Positions 36,195-45,564 of a stretch of 64,000 bases of DNA are shown here, one piece after another (position 1 is the first letter of the stretch; every line of letters starts with the position of its first letter). Location of the stretch: contig OY781923.1 of NCBI GenBank assembly GCA_963677225.1, positions 1,984,001 through 2,048,000 on the forward strand, written 5' to 3'. This stretch comes from SABI01 sp028532915. Lineage in GTDB: Bacteria; Spirochaetota; Spirochaetia; Sphaerochaetales; Sphaerochaetaceae. Under the pieces are notes generated by a model. It was not told the DNA's origin. It saw only the letters and a list, made by a program, of their open reading frames with translations, and ran no database searches. The position numbers and the translations under genes are program-made.

Positions 36195-37103
36195 ATGACC
36201 AAGAGCAACCTGAGGTCATCCTCCGTTCTGTCATATATCAAACTGGCTCTGGCGACTACGATCTGGGGCGGAGCCCTGTCGGCCGGAAGGATAGTCGGAA
36301 CGACTGTTCCTCCCTTCACGACAAGCTGTATCCGCTTCATCATAGCGCTTGTGATCATGGCGCCGTCACTGTATCTGACTGAAAAGGAGTTTCCCCGACC
36401 GACAAAGAAAGAATTCCTGATCATACTGCTTCTCTCGGTCGCGGGGATGGGGATGTTCAACGTACTCCTATTTACAGCACTGAAGACCACCACCGCGATC
36501 AGAAGTTCCATCATGCTCGCCTTCACTCCGGTTATCGTCACTGTCGCAGCGTTCTTCATCTATAAAGAGAAGATAAATATCGTCATGGGCATCGGGATCG
36601 TTCTTTCTACCATTGGCGCTGTACTGACGATCACAAGAGGTGATCTCGCCTCTGTGCTTTTTGAAGGTCTCGCCGTCGGTGACATCTATATGATCTGTGC
36701 GGTGATCTGCTGGGCAGGCTATTCACTTATCATCAAGAAGGCTGTATCGCGTCTATCACCGCTGGCGGTCCTCACCTACGCCTCTGTCATCGGAGTCATC
36801 CTCCTTTTACCCTTCACGTTCTTCGAAGGTGGATGGCAGACACTGGCTCATCTTGATTTGAAACTGACAGCGAGCCTTCTCTATCTGGGGCTGTTTGCCG
36901 CAGGCTTCTCATATCTGTGGTATTTTCAGGGAATCAAGAAGGTAGGGTCATCCGTCTCTTCGGTCTTTCTGAATCTTGAACCTGTCGCAGCGATCACCAT
37001 AGGAATCCTGCTGCTGGGAGAACAGCTCACAGTGCCGCTTGCGGCCGGAGCACTTCTGGTCATCAGCGGACTGTTCCTGACAGCCTACAGAAAGAAAAAG
37101 TAA
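36195..37103 (+). CDS. EamA/DMT-family transporter
   Basis: A 302-residue protein with ten membrane helices in two EamA repeats (about 10-140 and 155-295); WGGALSAGRIVG near 19 and LNLEPVAAITIGILLLGEQL near 257 are typical. These drug/metabolite-type carriers export amino acids or other small molecules; the substrate is unknown. It ends with no spacing to the convergent pseudouridine synthase gene. Confidence 0.88.
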   Translation: MTKSNLRSSSVLSYIKLALATTIWGGALSAGRIVGTTVPPFTTSCIRFIIALVIMAPSLYLTEKEFPRPTKKEFLIILLLSVAGMGMFNVLLFTALKTTTAIRSSIMLAFTPVIVTVAAFFIYKEKINIVMGIGIVLSTIGAVLTITRGDLASVLFEGLAVGDIYMICAVICWAGYSLIIKKAVSRLSPLAVLTYASVIGVILLLPFTFFEGGWQTLAHLDLKLTASLLYLGLFAAGFSYLWYFQGIKKVGSSVSSVFLNLEPVAAITIGILLLGEQLTVPLAAGALLVISGLFLTAYRKKK

Positions 37104-38381
37104 TCAGAAAGGAGCCTCTGTCGCAAATTCCATCCGTCGCCCGTTCACAGGGTGAGTGAACGAGAGAGTCGCTGCATGGAGCATCAAACGTTCATCTGCG
37201 ATCTTTCGACCGTACAGCCGGTCTCCGATGATCGGATGGCCCAGTCCCCGCGGATGGGAAGAGTGGACACGAAGCTGATGAGTGCGACCCGTATGAGGAG
37301 TGAACTCCATCCGTGTTGCCATGACGGATTCACAGTACTGTTCGACCCGTATTCTTCTGAAATCGGTGATTCCCATCTTTCCCTTTTTCTCGTCAAGAAT
37401 CTGATACGGTCTGTTATCAACATCAAGACGGAACGCAAGAGAGATCGTTCCCTCTTGCCTCTCGACGATCCCTTCGAGCAGAGCAATATAACTCTTGTCG
37501 ATCTCACGATTCATGAACTGGATTGACAATCCGCGCTGGGCCTCCTTCGTCAATCCTAGAACGAGCAGTCCCGACGTATCCATATCGAGACGGTGTACAG
37601 AAGGAGATTCTATCGACCACGGGATGAGGGCTTTTACTCTTGAGACGACACAGTCCTGCTTGTCGGCCCCTATGCCTGGAACCGAAAGAAGTCCGGAAGG
37701 TTTGTTCACGACGATAATATGTTCATCGACATACAGAACCTGCAGTTTGATCATGGCAGGCAGGACAAGAGCGCACCTGCTGTCGCACGGCCCGTAGAAT
37801 GTATGAGAGGTCTTTGTCTTAGACCTGTTGGGTGATCCGTAGAAAAACTCGACCATACTCACAGGCCGCAATCCCCTTCTGAAGGCCTCGTTCAGCAGTT
37901 TCACACCACAGCAATCCCCGGTCCCCGAGGGAATAGAGGACCCTTCGCACAGTTCGACCAGAGGTTTTCTAACACCGTCTATCGTATGAATGAGATGAAG
38001 AGAATGTACATGCTTCTGAGTTTCGATGCTTACCCTTCTGGCTTCTTTTGATCTGCCTTCGGCGAGAAGTGCCCGTATCGTTTCGGCAGAAGTATCGACG
38101 ACCCGGCGGTATTCGGTCTCATCGTAGGCAGGAGGAGACCACCCCGGGATGTTCGCGGTATTCGAGTACTCTCCGCTGAAGGCTTTCAGGGAGACGATCT
38201 CGCCTCTTCTTTCGTCAACAGCGACGAGAACACCGAACATCATACCCCCGTACTTCTCGAAAAGTGGCTGTGTGGATATGCTCTTTTCTCCCTCCCAGTC
38301 AAGACAGCGGTGAGTATCCAGACAGTACATGAGCTCTCTCGCATATACTTTTGCGATCGTTGAAGGGAGGATCTCATTCAT
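37104..38381 (-). CDS. RluA-family pseudouridine synthase with N-terminal extension
   Basis: A 425-residue protein. The C-terminal half (about 215-425) is a RluA-type catalytic domain with VHRLDMDTSGLL (catalytic aspartate, near 260) and GRTHQLRVHSSHPRGLGHPIIGDRLYG. The N-terminal 210 residues, with CCGVKLLNEAFRRGLRP and FYGPCDSRC near 160-205, are the extra region known in longer RluA-family proteins. It isomerises uridine in rRNA and/or tRNA; which site is not clear. It is nine bases from the small exported protein gene upstream. Confidence 0.88.
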   Translation of the reverse strand: MNEILPSTIAKVYARELMYCLDTHRCLDWEGEKSISTQPLFEKYGGMMFGVLVAVDERRGEIVSLKAFSGEYSNTANIPGWSPPAYDETEYRRVVDTSAETIRALLAEGRSKEARRVSIETQKHVHSLHLIHTIDGVRKPLVELCEGSSIPSGTGDCCGVKLLNEAFRRGLRPVSMVEFFYGSPNRSKTKTSHTFYGPCDSRCALVLPAMIKLQVLYVDEHIIVVNKPSGLLSVPGIGADKQDCVVSRVKALIPWSIESPSVHRLDMDTSGLLVLGLTKEAQRGLSIQFMNREIDKSYIALLEGIVERQEGTISLAFRLDVDNRPYQILDEKKGKMGITDFRRIRVEQYCESVMATRMEFTPHTGRTHQLRVHSSHPRGLGHPIIGDRLYGRKIADERLMLHAATLSFTHPVNGRRMEFATEAPF

Positions 38382-38390
38382 ATGAACAAT

Positions 38391-38924
38391 CTAATCTCTG
38401 ATCTGCTGCATGAGCCGGTCGTTGAAATCATCTGCGACCATCTGCGCCACATTCGAGGGATAGCGGTTTGTCAAAGACATATAGGTCCCGACAGAGAAGA
38501 CTATTCCTCCGGCACCCGTCAATACGGCTCCAAGCACGTCATTGTAGGGATGTTCATCCTCATGCATAGAAGAGAGAAGCAGAGAACCTGCGACCATGGA
38601 AGCAAGGCCTCCGACTATCATCTGAACTTTTCTCTTATGATATTTTGCGGCTTCCCTCGCCTCTTCTTCATACCCTGCGATCTCGAAGAATTTCGGTTCG
38701 CTTATCTTATTGAAACCCTGGTACCCTATCCAGTAATCATAATCGATACCCGTGTACCATCCGTGATCGTCCATATATCCGTATGAACCCGATTTGGTCT
38801 TGAAACTGAGCTTGCTGCGTGTGAATTCGGCCATCTCACTTTCACTCAGCGGTGCCGATTTCGCAAATATGAACTGGGTGGAGACTGTGAGGATCAGCAA
38901 ACATGCAACAATTTTCTTCATCAT
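38391..38924 (-). CDS. Small exported membrane-associated protein
   Basis: About 177 residues: signal peptide MMKKIVACLLILTVSTQFIFA, an aromatic-rich segment (GYMDDHGWYTGIDYDYWIGYQ), an acidic helix and two hydrophobic helices (about 106-152). The family is not recognised. A much longer open frame extends upstream, but AAGGA nine bases before this ATG, the signal peptide and codon use favour the start given. It precedes the pseudouridine synthase gene by nine bases. Confidence 0.6.
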   Translation of the reverse strand: MMKKIVACLLILTVSTQFIFAKSAPLSESEMAEFTRSKLSFKTKSGSYGYMDDHGWYTGIDYDYWIGYQGFNKISEPKFFEIAGYEEEAREAAKYHKRKVQMIVGGLASMVAGSLLLSSMHEDEHPYNDVLGAVLTGAGGIVFSVGTYMSLTNRYPSNVAQMVADDFNDRLMQQIRD

Positions 38925-39093
38925 CTTCTTCATTCCTTTTTGCATCATTAGTCGGAACCGAACGAGTCTCACGTTCCGGCGGATCTTAGTGTACCAAGGG
39001 AAGAAAAAGTTGTAAAGGAATAAACAATCCTCTGCGCCGCGGTAGGTAAAACTGGGCAAATCTGATACACTATGACTAGTGGAGATAAGAAAA

Positions 39094-40419
39094 ATGAACA
39101 TTACTTCCCCGATGAGACTGCAGAAGCTTTTCGCCCTGCACGATGAGATATTGCAGAAAAGACTTGAGACCGTACTGCCGCAGGTAATGGATGAGTGCGG
39201 CATCGATATGTGGATCGTGATCGGTGACGAGTACAACGAAGGACCGGTCGTCCGTTCACTTCTTCCGAGTGCCTTCTTCCATGCCCGACGTACAGCGGCT
39301 TTCATCTTCACACGGAAAAACGGTGTAACAATGAAGATGATAGCAAGCAAGCCCGATTTTTCCATCGACAGGTTCTATACGCCGGTTCTGCTCAAACCGA
39401 AAGGCCTCGACTGGGAGACCTTCTATACCACATTCGCCACGAAATACGATATCGAGAAAATACGGGAAATGGAAGAAGAGGATCTGTTCGGATGCATAGG
39501 ACGACTCATCAGGGAAAACGATCCCGACCGTATCGCACTGGACTTTTCACAGACCACTCCGTTCAGCGACGGATTGAGCTGGACAAACTATGAAAAGCTG
39601 TGTGCCCATATCCATACGAAGTATCAAAAACGGTTCGTCAGTGCTGAAGATATATCGGTCAGATTTCTCGAAACGAGAATCGATGAGGAAATAGCACTCA
39701 TGCAGCAGATCGTGATGGTCAGCCGTGAGATCGTGAAAGAATGCTATTCCACCGAAGTGATCATCCCCGGTGTGACCACTACCGGAGAGGCGCGGTTCCA
39801 TCTGATGGAAAGAGCGACGAATCTGGGTATGCCTCCATGGTTCGATGCGACGATGTGGATACGGAGAAAAGGAGACTCTCACATCGACGATGACAATGCC
39901 GTCATTAAGAAGGGAGACATACTCCACTGTGATTTCGGGGTCATCTACGGAAATCTGTGCAGCGATATCCAGGAAATGGCGTATGTGAAAGATGATGATG
40001 ACGAACAGCTGATCGAAGAGCTTGACACGATACACCGAACCTGCATGAGATTTCAGGATATCGTGATCGAACAATTTTCTGAAGGGAGAAGCGGCAATGA
40101 GATCCTGGCCCGCTCTCTCGCTCAGGCGAAGAGCGAAGGGATCGCTAAACCTATGCTCTACAGCCACCCTATCGGGCTGTTCGGACATGGTCCGGGGCCG
40201 ACTATCGGCAGTTTCACCAACCAGCAGTATGTCGAAGGCGGCGGAGAGAGAACCGTTCATGACAGGACATGTTATGCTCTCGAACTGAACATAAGAGAAA
40301 AGGTCGCATCATGGGACGACCTTGAGATCATGTGGGGTCAGGAGATCGATATTCTGTTCAAAGATGGCAAGGCCAGATACTTCGCCGGAAGACAGACAGA
40401 ACTACATATCATCGCCTGA
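39094..40419 (+). CDS. M24 metallopeptidase (Xaa-Pro peptidase-like)
   Basis: A 441-residue protein with an N-terminal creatinase-type domain and a C-terminal pita-bread domain. Metal-site residues are seen in HCDFGVIYGNLCSDIQE (two aspartates), SHPIGLFGHG (histidine), LELNIRE and QEIDILF (glutamates). It likely removes the residue before proline in short peptides. ATG preceded by GGAG nine bases away. It differs from the two M24 proteins of the facing operon and converges with the aminotransferase gene, the two coding regions overlapping by 18 nt at their 3' ends. Confidence 0.87.
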   Translation: MNITSPMRLQKLFALHDEILQKRLETVLPQVMDECGIDMWIVIGDEYNEGPVVRSLLPSAFFHARRTAAFIFTRKNGVTMKMIASKPDFSIDRFYTPVLLKPKGLDWETFYTTFATKYDIEKIREMEEEDLFGCIGRLIRENDPDRIALDFSQTTPFSDGLSWTNYEKLCAHIHTKYQKRFVSAEDISVRFLETRIDEEIALMQQIVMVSREIVKECYSTEVIIPGVTTTGEARFHLMERATNLGMPPWFDATMWIRRKGDSHIDDDNAVIKKGDILHCDFGVIYGNLCSDIQEMAYVKDDDDEQLIEELDTIHRTCMRFQDIVIEQFSEGRSGNEILARSLAQAKSEGIAKPMLYSHPIGLFGHGPGPTIGSFTNQQYVEGGGERTVHDRTCYALELNIREKVASWDDLEIMWGQEIDILFKDGKARYFAGRQTELHIIA

Positions 40420-41625
40420 AGCTTTCTTCCTGAGAGCTTCTGCGATCGAGGTAAAGACCTTTTGAGCCTTCGTATCATCTTTGAATACACTCGTCACTAT
40501 CCTGATGTGGCCTTTCCCCATCTCACCGTAAATGGACCCGTCGTTCACAAGGACATTCGCCTCTTTCAGCAGATATGAGGCTATCTCGTCTCCCGTTCCC
40601 AGTTCACTCACATCGAGCCAGGTGAGTATCCCGCTTTCCGAAGGTCTGAGTTTCACCTTCGGGATCTTCGAGAAGACCGAATAGGCAAGATTCCTTCTTT
40701 TTTTGTGACACCCGGTGAGATAATCGAGGTATTCAGTCTCCTTTATGGCCGCAACAGCTCCGATCGATGTGATTGTTGCTGCTGCCCCGAGGACATTGAC
40801 GGCAGCGGCATAATACTTATCCATGATCTTCTCGTGGGCATAGATATAACCGATTCTGAAACCGCTGAGTCCCAGTCCTTTCGAGATCGAGCATACTGTG
40901 ACCGTCCGCTCCCACATTCCTTTGAGGCTACAGGGGCTTACGAACTCGATATCGTCGAAGATATGGTCTTCGAATGCCTGATCACACACCAGAATAAGGT
41001 CATGGGAGATGATGAACCGGCTCAGTTCTTCAAGGTTCTCCCTTCTGAACACAGTGGTAGTGGGATTGTTCGGATGGGTGATCACAACCATCTTGGTCCG
41101 GTCGGTCACTCTCTTTTCGAATTCGGCGATATCGAGGGCGTAATTGTTCTCTCTGTCGAGAGGGACCGCAACGACCGAGGCGTTCAGGATTTGCGGATCA
41201 AGAAAGTTGTTCGGATAGCTGGGATCGATGACCATCACTTCATCACCGGCTTCAAGAAAGGGCATCATCGCATACAGCAGCCCCGAATCGGATCCGGGAG
41301 TCACAATGACATTACGCGACGGGTCTAGATCAAGACCTGTCTTAGCAGAGACCTTCTCTGCTATGGCCTCTCTGAGAGGTTTTGCACCGATGGGCATGCT
41401 GTAGTGAGACGGAAATCCTTCTTCTATCGCTTCTATCATGACCTTCTTGACAGATTCGGGTATGGACGGATCGGGGAAGAACGGATCTGCCCATGCAAGG
41501 ATATCGACACCTTTCTCGATCAGATTCCCGGCACCTTCGCCCACATCGGCTTTGGTGACCGTTGAAAACAACCCACCGTCAAGAGAACGGAACACACTGT
41601 TCATTTTTGCTGTGATATCACTCAT
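40402..41625 (-). CDS. Class I/II PLP aminotransferase
   Basis: A 407-residue fold-type I PLP enzyme: THPNNPTTTVF near 180 (substrate-binding asparagine), CDQAFEDHIF near 212 (aspartate to the pyridine nitrogen), CSISKGLGLSGFRIG near 243 (PLP lysine). It transfers the amino group of an amino acid to a keto acid. It starts by TAATG overlap with the YheO-type regulator gene and ends the long peptide-use operon. The open frame continues upstream within the regulator gene, but that is a shadow. Confidence 0.9.
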   Translation of the reverse strand: MSDITAKMNSVFRSLDGGLFSTVTKADVGEGAGNLIEKGVDILAWADPFFPDPSIPESVKKVMIEAIEEGFPSHYSMPIGAKPLREAIAEKVSAKTGLDLDPSRNVIVTPGSDSGLLYAMMPFLEAGDEVMVIDPSYPNNFLDPQILNASVVAVPLDRENNYALDIAEFEKRVTDRTKMVVITHPNNPTTTVFRRENLEELSRFIISHDLILVCDQAFEDHIFDDIEFVSPCSLKGMWERTVTVCSISKGLGLSGFRIGYIYAHEKIMDKYYAAAVNVLGAAATITSIGAVAAIKETEYLDYLTGCHKKRRNLAYSVFSKIPKVKLRPSESGILTWLDVSELGTGDEIASYLLKEANVLVNDGSIYGEMGKGHIRIVTSVFKDDTKAQKVFTSIAEALRKKASGDDM

Positions 41626-42302
41626 TATGCTTCCTGTTTTTTCTGCTTTTTCTTCTGCAGGTATCTGTAGATCGTCTGGCTCGATACTCCGAGGACATTG
41701 GCAACCGAGTTGACGGCACCTTTGAACTTGAAGACCCCTTTTGCATCCATCTCTGCGATGATCTTCCGTTTCTGGGCAATCGAAGAGTCGAGCAGAGACA
41801 GTCCGTGTTCGAGAGTAACCTGCTCGATGATCTCCTTCACGATATCGTCGACGACACCGTCGAACCTTTCTGTGCTCTTGTTCTGACTGATAGCCGAGAT
41901 ATTCGTCTGATTCATCATCAACAGGTCTTCGACCGACCGGTGCATCCTCAACAGATCGGTTATATCGATATTGACACACAGAAGGCCGATGACCTCACCC
42001 TTATCATCCTTGATGAAATAGGTGGATGAACGGAGGATCTTATCACCGTTCTTTGTAGTTCCGGTATAGTTGGTTACACTGTCCTTTTTCAGATACTCTT
42101 CTTTCTGAAGCAGTTCGAGAGCATAGTTCGTTATCGATCCGCCGACAGTCCTTCCTGTGATATGACCGTTGACAATATAGCAGATGGAATGACTGAAATC
42201 GGATACATCATGAATCAAAACTTCACACGTCTTTCCGTTGATCGCCGCGATGTAGTCGGCGATCGGGAAATAGCGTGCGAGTTCGTCTCTGGTCTTCATC
42301 AT
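41625..42302 (-). CDS. YheO/DauR-type PAS-HTH regulator
   Basis: About 225 residues: a YheO-like PAS domain (PIADYIAAINGKTCEVLIHDVSDFSHSICYIVNGHITGR, about 11-50, to about 110) and a C-terminal helix-turn-helix with NSVANVLGVSSQTIYRYLQKK (about 200-220). DauR, the best known member, controls D-arginine use. Position in an operon of peptidases and PLP enzymes suggests that this protein responds to an amino acid or imine. AAGGA is four to seven bases before the two adjacent ATG codons; one base separates it from ridA. Confidence 0.85.
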   Translation of the reverse strand: MMKTRDELARYFPIADYIAAINGKTCEVLIHDVSDFSHSICYIVNGHITGRTVGGSITNYALELLQKEEYLKKDSVTNYTGTTKNGDKILRSSTYFIKDDKGEVIGLLCVNIDITDLLRMHRSVEDLLMMNQTNISAISQNKSTERFDGVVDDIVKEIIEQVTLEHGLSLLDSSIAQKRKIIAEMDAKGVFKFKGAVNSVANVLGVSSQTIYRYLQKKKQKKQEA

Positions 42303-42303
42303 T

Positions 42304-42684
42304 TCATCCTTTGACGCAGACGGCATCGATCTCCACACCTACGTCCTTTGGAAGGCGTGAGACCTGGACGGCAACACGTGCAGGAGTATGATCTTTGAAG
42401 AACTGTGCATACACCTCGTTTACAGCGGCGAAGTCGTTCATATCGCGGAGGAACACCTGACATTTCACGATATCGGTAATCTCGAATCCGGCTTCTTTCA
42501 CGATGGCCTCGATATTACGCAGCGACTGTGCGGTCTGCTCTTTTATATCTTCACTGACGAGAGTCATCGTCTCTGCGACAAACGGGATCTGTCCCGAGAT
42601 GTAGAGTGTATCATTTGCCAGATAAGCCTGTGCGTACGGTCCGATTGCAGCGGGAGCATCCTTTGATGCAATGATCTTTTCCAT
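42304..42684 (-). CDS. ridA: RidA-family imine deaminase
   Basis: A 126-residue Rid protein: AIGPYAQAYLANDTLYISGQIP near 17-38 and ARVAVQVSRLPKDVGVEIDAV near 103-122, with the active-site arginine in PARVAV. RidA hydrolyses reactive enamines/imines released by PLP enzymes, protecting other PLP proteins. Its place between an aminotransferase and a C-S lyase-type gene in one operon fits this job. AGGAG precedes the ATG. Confidence 0.94.
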   Translation of the reverse strand: MEKIIASKDAPAAIGPYAQAYLANDTLYISGQIPFVAETMTLVSEDIKEQTAQSLRNIEAIVKEAGFEITDIVKCQVFLRDMNDFAAVNEVYAQFFKDHTPARVAVQVSRLPKDVGVEIDAVCVKG

Positions 42685-42711
42685 AATTTTCTCCTATAGT
42701 TCATATGATTT

Positions 42712-43683
42712 TCATGCGTAAAAACAACTTGCATATTGATTTTCACCTACGGGGCGAAGAAGAGGTTTCTGCTCGCGGCACTTGTCGGTGGCGACAGGGC
42801 AGCGGGTCGAGAAAGGACATCCTTTCGGAAGATTCATAGGATTGGGAATCTCTCCTTCCAGGATCACCCTCTCCTGTCTGTTTCTCGGATTCCCTTTGCT
42901 GATCGAACCGATGAGCGATCGTGTGTACGGGTGTTTCGGATCCGAAAAGAGTGTATCGGAGGGAGCTATCTCCATAATCTGACCGAGATACAGAACCATG
43001 ATCCTGTCGCTGATGAATTTCACCACTCTCAGATCATGAGAGATGAACAGGTAGGTCAGATTGAACTGTTTCTTCAGCTTCTGCAGAAGGTTGATGATCT
43101 GGGCCTGTACCGAAACATCCAAAGCGGAAACAGACTCGTCGCATACAAGCAGCTGCGGGTTCAAGGCTATACCTCTGGCGATGACGATCCTCTGCCGCTG
43201 TCCACCGCTGAATTCATGAGGATAGCGGTTCATCACATCGGGTGACAGTCCTACGATATCGAGAAGGTGGGCGACTTTATCCTCTTTCTCTTTGGAGCTC
43301 ATCTCTTTGTGGAAGTTATCGAGAGGTTCGACGATGATATCTCTGATGGTCATCTTCGGGTTCATCGAACTGTAGGGGTCCTGGAAGATATACTGCATAT
43401 CCTTTCTCAGTTCCCTCAGCTGCCTCGAATCGTAGCTCATGATATTCTCGCCGTTGAAATAGATGTCTCCGCTTGTCGGCTCCCACAGTCTCAATAGCGA
43501 CCTTCCAAGAGTACTTTTACCGCAGCCGCTCTCTCCGACGATCCCCAGAGTCTCCCCTTTTGAGACTGTGAAGGACACATCGTCTACAGCTTTGACATAG
43601 ACCTGTTTCTCTTTGTTCAATGATTTTTTGAGAACAAAATGTTTACACAGATGTTCTACCGAAAGAATCTGATCATTTGCCAT
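42712..43683 (-). CDS. oppF: Oligopeptide ABC transporter ATPase (OppF-type)
   Basis: A 323-residue ATPase with Walker A GESGCGKST (near 51), signature FSGGQRQR (near 157) and Walker B LLVCDESVSALD (near 176), ending in the oligopeptide-transporter C-terminal extension with cysteine-rich GCPFSTRCPVATDKC. It couples ATP hydrolysis to peptide import together with OppD. Eleven bases overlap the oppD end. Confidence 0.92.
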   Translation of the reverse strand: MANDQILSVEHLCKHFVLKKSLNKEKQVYVKAVDDVSFTVSKGETLGIVGESGCGKSTLGRSLLRLWEPTSGDIYFNGENIMSYDSRQLRELRKDMQYIFQDPYSSMNPKMTIRDIIVEPLDNFHKEMSSKEKEDKVAHLLDIVGLSPDVMNRYPHEFSGGQRQRIVIARGIALNPQLLVCDESVSALDVSVQAQIINLLQKLKKQFNLTYLFISHDLRVVKFISDRIMVLYLGQIMEIAPSDTLFSDPKHPYTRSLIGSISKGNPRNRQERVILEGEIPNPMNLPKGCPFSTRCPVATDKCREQKPLLRPVGENQYASCFYA

Positions 43684-44668
43684 CGTTACGCTCCTCTTTA
43701 TTACCTTCGAACAGAAAACATTTCACCTGCTGCTGCCCGACTGTGTAAACGCCGGGAGATTGAGTCTCACATTTTTTCATTCTGTGCGGACATCTGGGAT
43801 GGAAATAACACCCTCCCGGACGCTGGGTGATACTCGGGACTCCTCCCTGAATGGTGGGAAGTTCTCCTTTGTGGTCTTCCAGAGTCGGCATGGTTGCCAG
43901 CAGACCTTTCGTATAGGGATGCTGCGGATTTTCGAAGATGTCGACGACAGGTCCCCGTTCTATGATCTGGCCGCAGTACATGACGATCACATCGTCGGCG
44001 ATATCGGCGACCACGTTCAGATCGTGTGTGACGAACAGTATAGAGGTCTTGAAAGTACTCTTGAGCTGTTCGATCAGATTGAGTATCTGCGCCTCGATGG
44101 TTACATCGAGTGCGGTAGTCGGTTCGTCGGCGATCATGATCTTGGGTCGGGTTACCAGGGCCATGGCGATCATGACACGCTGCCTCATCCCGCCGCTGAG
44201 TTCATGGGGAAATTGTTTTATCCTCTGTTCGGGGGAGGGAATACCGACCTGCTTGAGCGTATCAAGCGCGATCTCATAGGCTTCCTTCTTACCGGTTCCC
44301 TGATGCTCGATGATACTTTCGGTAATCTGATCTCCGATTTTCAAAATCGGATTCAGCGCGGTCATCGGTTCCTGAAAGATCATGGAGATCTTCTTTCCGA
44401 GGATATTGTGCTGAACCTGAGAGGAGCTCATGTTCAGGATGTTCTCATCATCCACATAGATCTCACCGCTGCTGATATGCCCGTTCTCGGCAAGCAGCTG
44501 CATGATGGCTAAAGAGGTGACGCTCTTTCCGCTTCCAGACTCTCCGACGATCGCGAGGGTCTTCTGTTCCTCAAGGGTGAAGCTGATATTGTCTACAGCG
44601 TTGAACACACCCTCTTCTGTTCTGAATCTGACACTCAGATCCTCTACTCTCAAAATTGTCTTGCTCAT
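43673..44668 (-). CDS. oppD: Oligopeptide ABC transporter ATPase (OppD-type)
   Basis: A 331-residue ATPase beginning MSKTILRVEDLSVRF, chosen for its upstream AGGAG over a frame twelve residues longer. Walker A GESGSGKSV, signature LSGGMRQR, Walker B IMIADEPTTALD, and the C-terminal extension with CYFHPRCPHRMKKC that is typical of OppD/DppD. It lies between oppC and oppF. Confidence 0.92.
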   Translation of the reverse strand: MSKTILRVEDLSVRFRTEEGVFNAVDNISFTLEEQKTLAIVGESGSGKSVTSLAIMQLLAENGHISSGEIYVDDENILNMSSSQVQHNILGKKISMIFQEPMTALNPILKIGDQITESIIEHQGTGKKEAYEIALDTLKQVGIPSPEQRIKQFPHELSGGMRQRVMIAMALVTRPKIMIADEPTTALDVTIEAQILNLIEQLKSTFKTSILFVTHDLNVVADIADDVIVMYCGQIIERGPVVDIFENPQHPYTKGLLATMPTLEDHKGELPTIQGGVPSITQRPGGCYFHPRCPHRMKKCETQSPGVYTVGQQQVKCFLFEGNKEERNDGK

Positions 44669-44681
44669 CTGTTCAGATCTC

Positions 44682-45557
44682 CTACTGACGCGAGTCGAAG
44701 GCATCTCTGAGACCGTCTCCGACGAAATAGATAGCGAGAACCAGCAGAAGGTTCACCACTCCGGGGGGAATCCAGATCCAGGGCATATCCCTCAAGACCA
44801 GAAGTTTCTGTGCATCCATCAGCATATTCCCCCAGCTGGGTGTCGGCTGCTGTACTCCGACTCCCAGAAAGCTCAATGAAGCTTCCATCAATATAGCCTG
44901 AGCCGTTCCGATCGTAACCTGCACCATGATCGGGGCAAGGATGTTCGGAAGTATATGTTTCACGATGATCTTCAGGTTCGAAGTGCCGCACGCACGCGCG
45001 GCAGCTATGTAATCGAGTTCCTTGACCCTGAGCACCTCGGCTCTCACCAATCGTGCCGTACTCGTCCAGCTGACGAAACCGATTGCGAAAATAACGATCC
45101 AGATCGAAGGATCCATGATCGTCGAGATCGAGATCAGCAGAAACAGAACGGGAAACGAGATGACGATATCGACAAGACGCATGAAGATATTGTCGATGAT
45201 CTTGCCGAAATACCCCGACAGCAGTCCTATGACCGTGCCGATGACAGTCGAGATGGAGACTGCAAGAAGCGCCACCATCATCGTCACTCTTGCACCGTAG
45301 ACGAGGCGGGAGAAGACATCTCTGCCCAGACTGTCGGTTCCGAGAAGGTGTTCCGAAGAGGGAGCTGCGTATTTGTCGTATACGTTCTGACCTTCGACGA
45401 AGAAGAACTCGGATGGTTCATGAGGGGCAATCAGGGGAGCAAACAGGGCCATGATCACAAAGAACAACGTGACGGCAAAACCGATGACCGCAAGGCGGTT
45501 ACGGGTAAATCTTCTGTATGCGAAATCGTAAAAGCTGTTTTTCTTGAACACAGTCAT
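44682..45557 (-). CDS. oppC: Oligopeptide ABC transporter permease (OppC-type)
   Basis: A 291-residue permease with an N-terminal OppC domain (FTRNRLAVIGFAVTLFFVIMALFAP) and the ATPase-contact loop YIAAARACGTSNLKIIVKHILPN near 178. Six membrane helices. It pairs with OppB; 7 bases separate their genes. Confidence 0.92.
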   Translation of the reverse strand: MTVFKKNSFYDFAYRRFTRNRLAVIGFAVTLFFVIMALFAPLIAPHEPSEFFFVEGQNVYDKYAAPSSEHLLGTDSLGRDVFSRLVYGARVTMMVALLAVSISTVIGTVIGLLSGYFGKIIDNIFMRLVDIVISFPVLFLLISISTIMDPSIWIVIFAIGFVSWTSTARLVRAEVLRVKELDYIAAARACGTSNLKIIVKHILPNILAPIMVQVTIGTAQAILMEASLSFLGVGVQQPTPSWGNMLMDAQKLLVLRDMPWIWIPPGVVNLLLVLAIYFVGDGLRDAFDSRQ

Positions 45558-45564
45558 AATCTCC

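Noticed and set aside
38391..39365. A 324-residue version of the small exported protein
   Set aside because: The extension has no ribosome-binding site and overlaps the promoter and start of the divergent M24 gene; a signal peptide begins at the internal start.
40402..41979. A 525-residue version of the aminotransferase
   Set aside because: The extra 118 residues lie wholly within the YheO-type regulator gene in another frame, and the real start shares TAATG with its stop.
43760..44512. A 250-residue plus-strand frame
   Set aside because: Shadow of the OppD gene, whose motifs are intact on the other strand.
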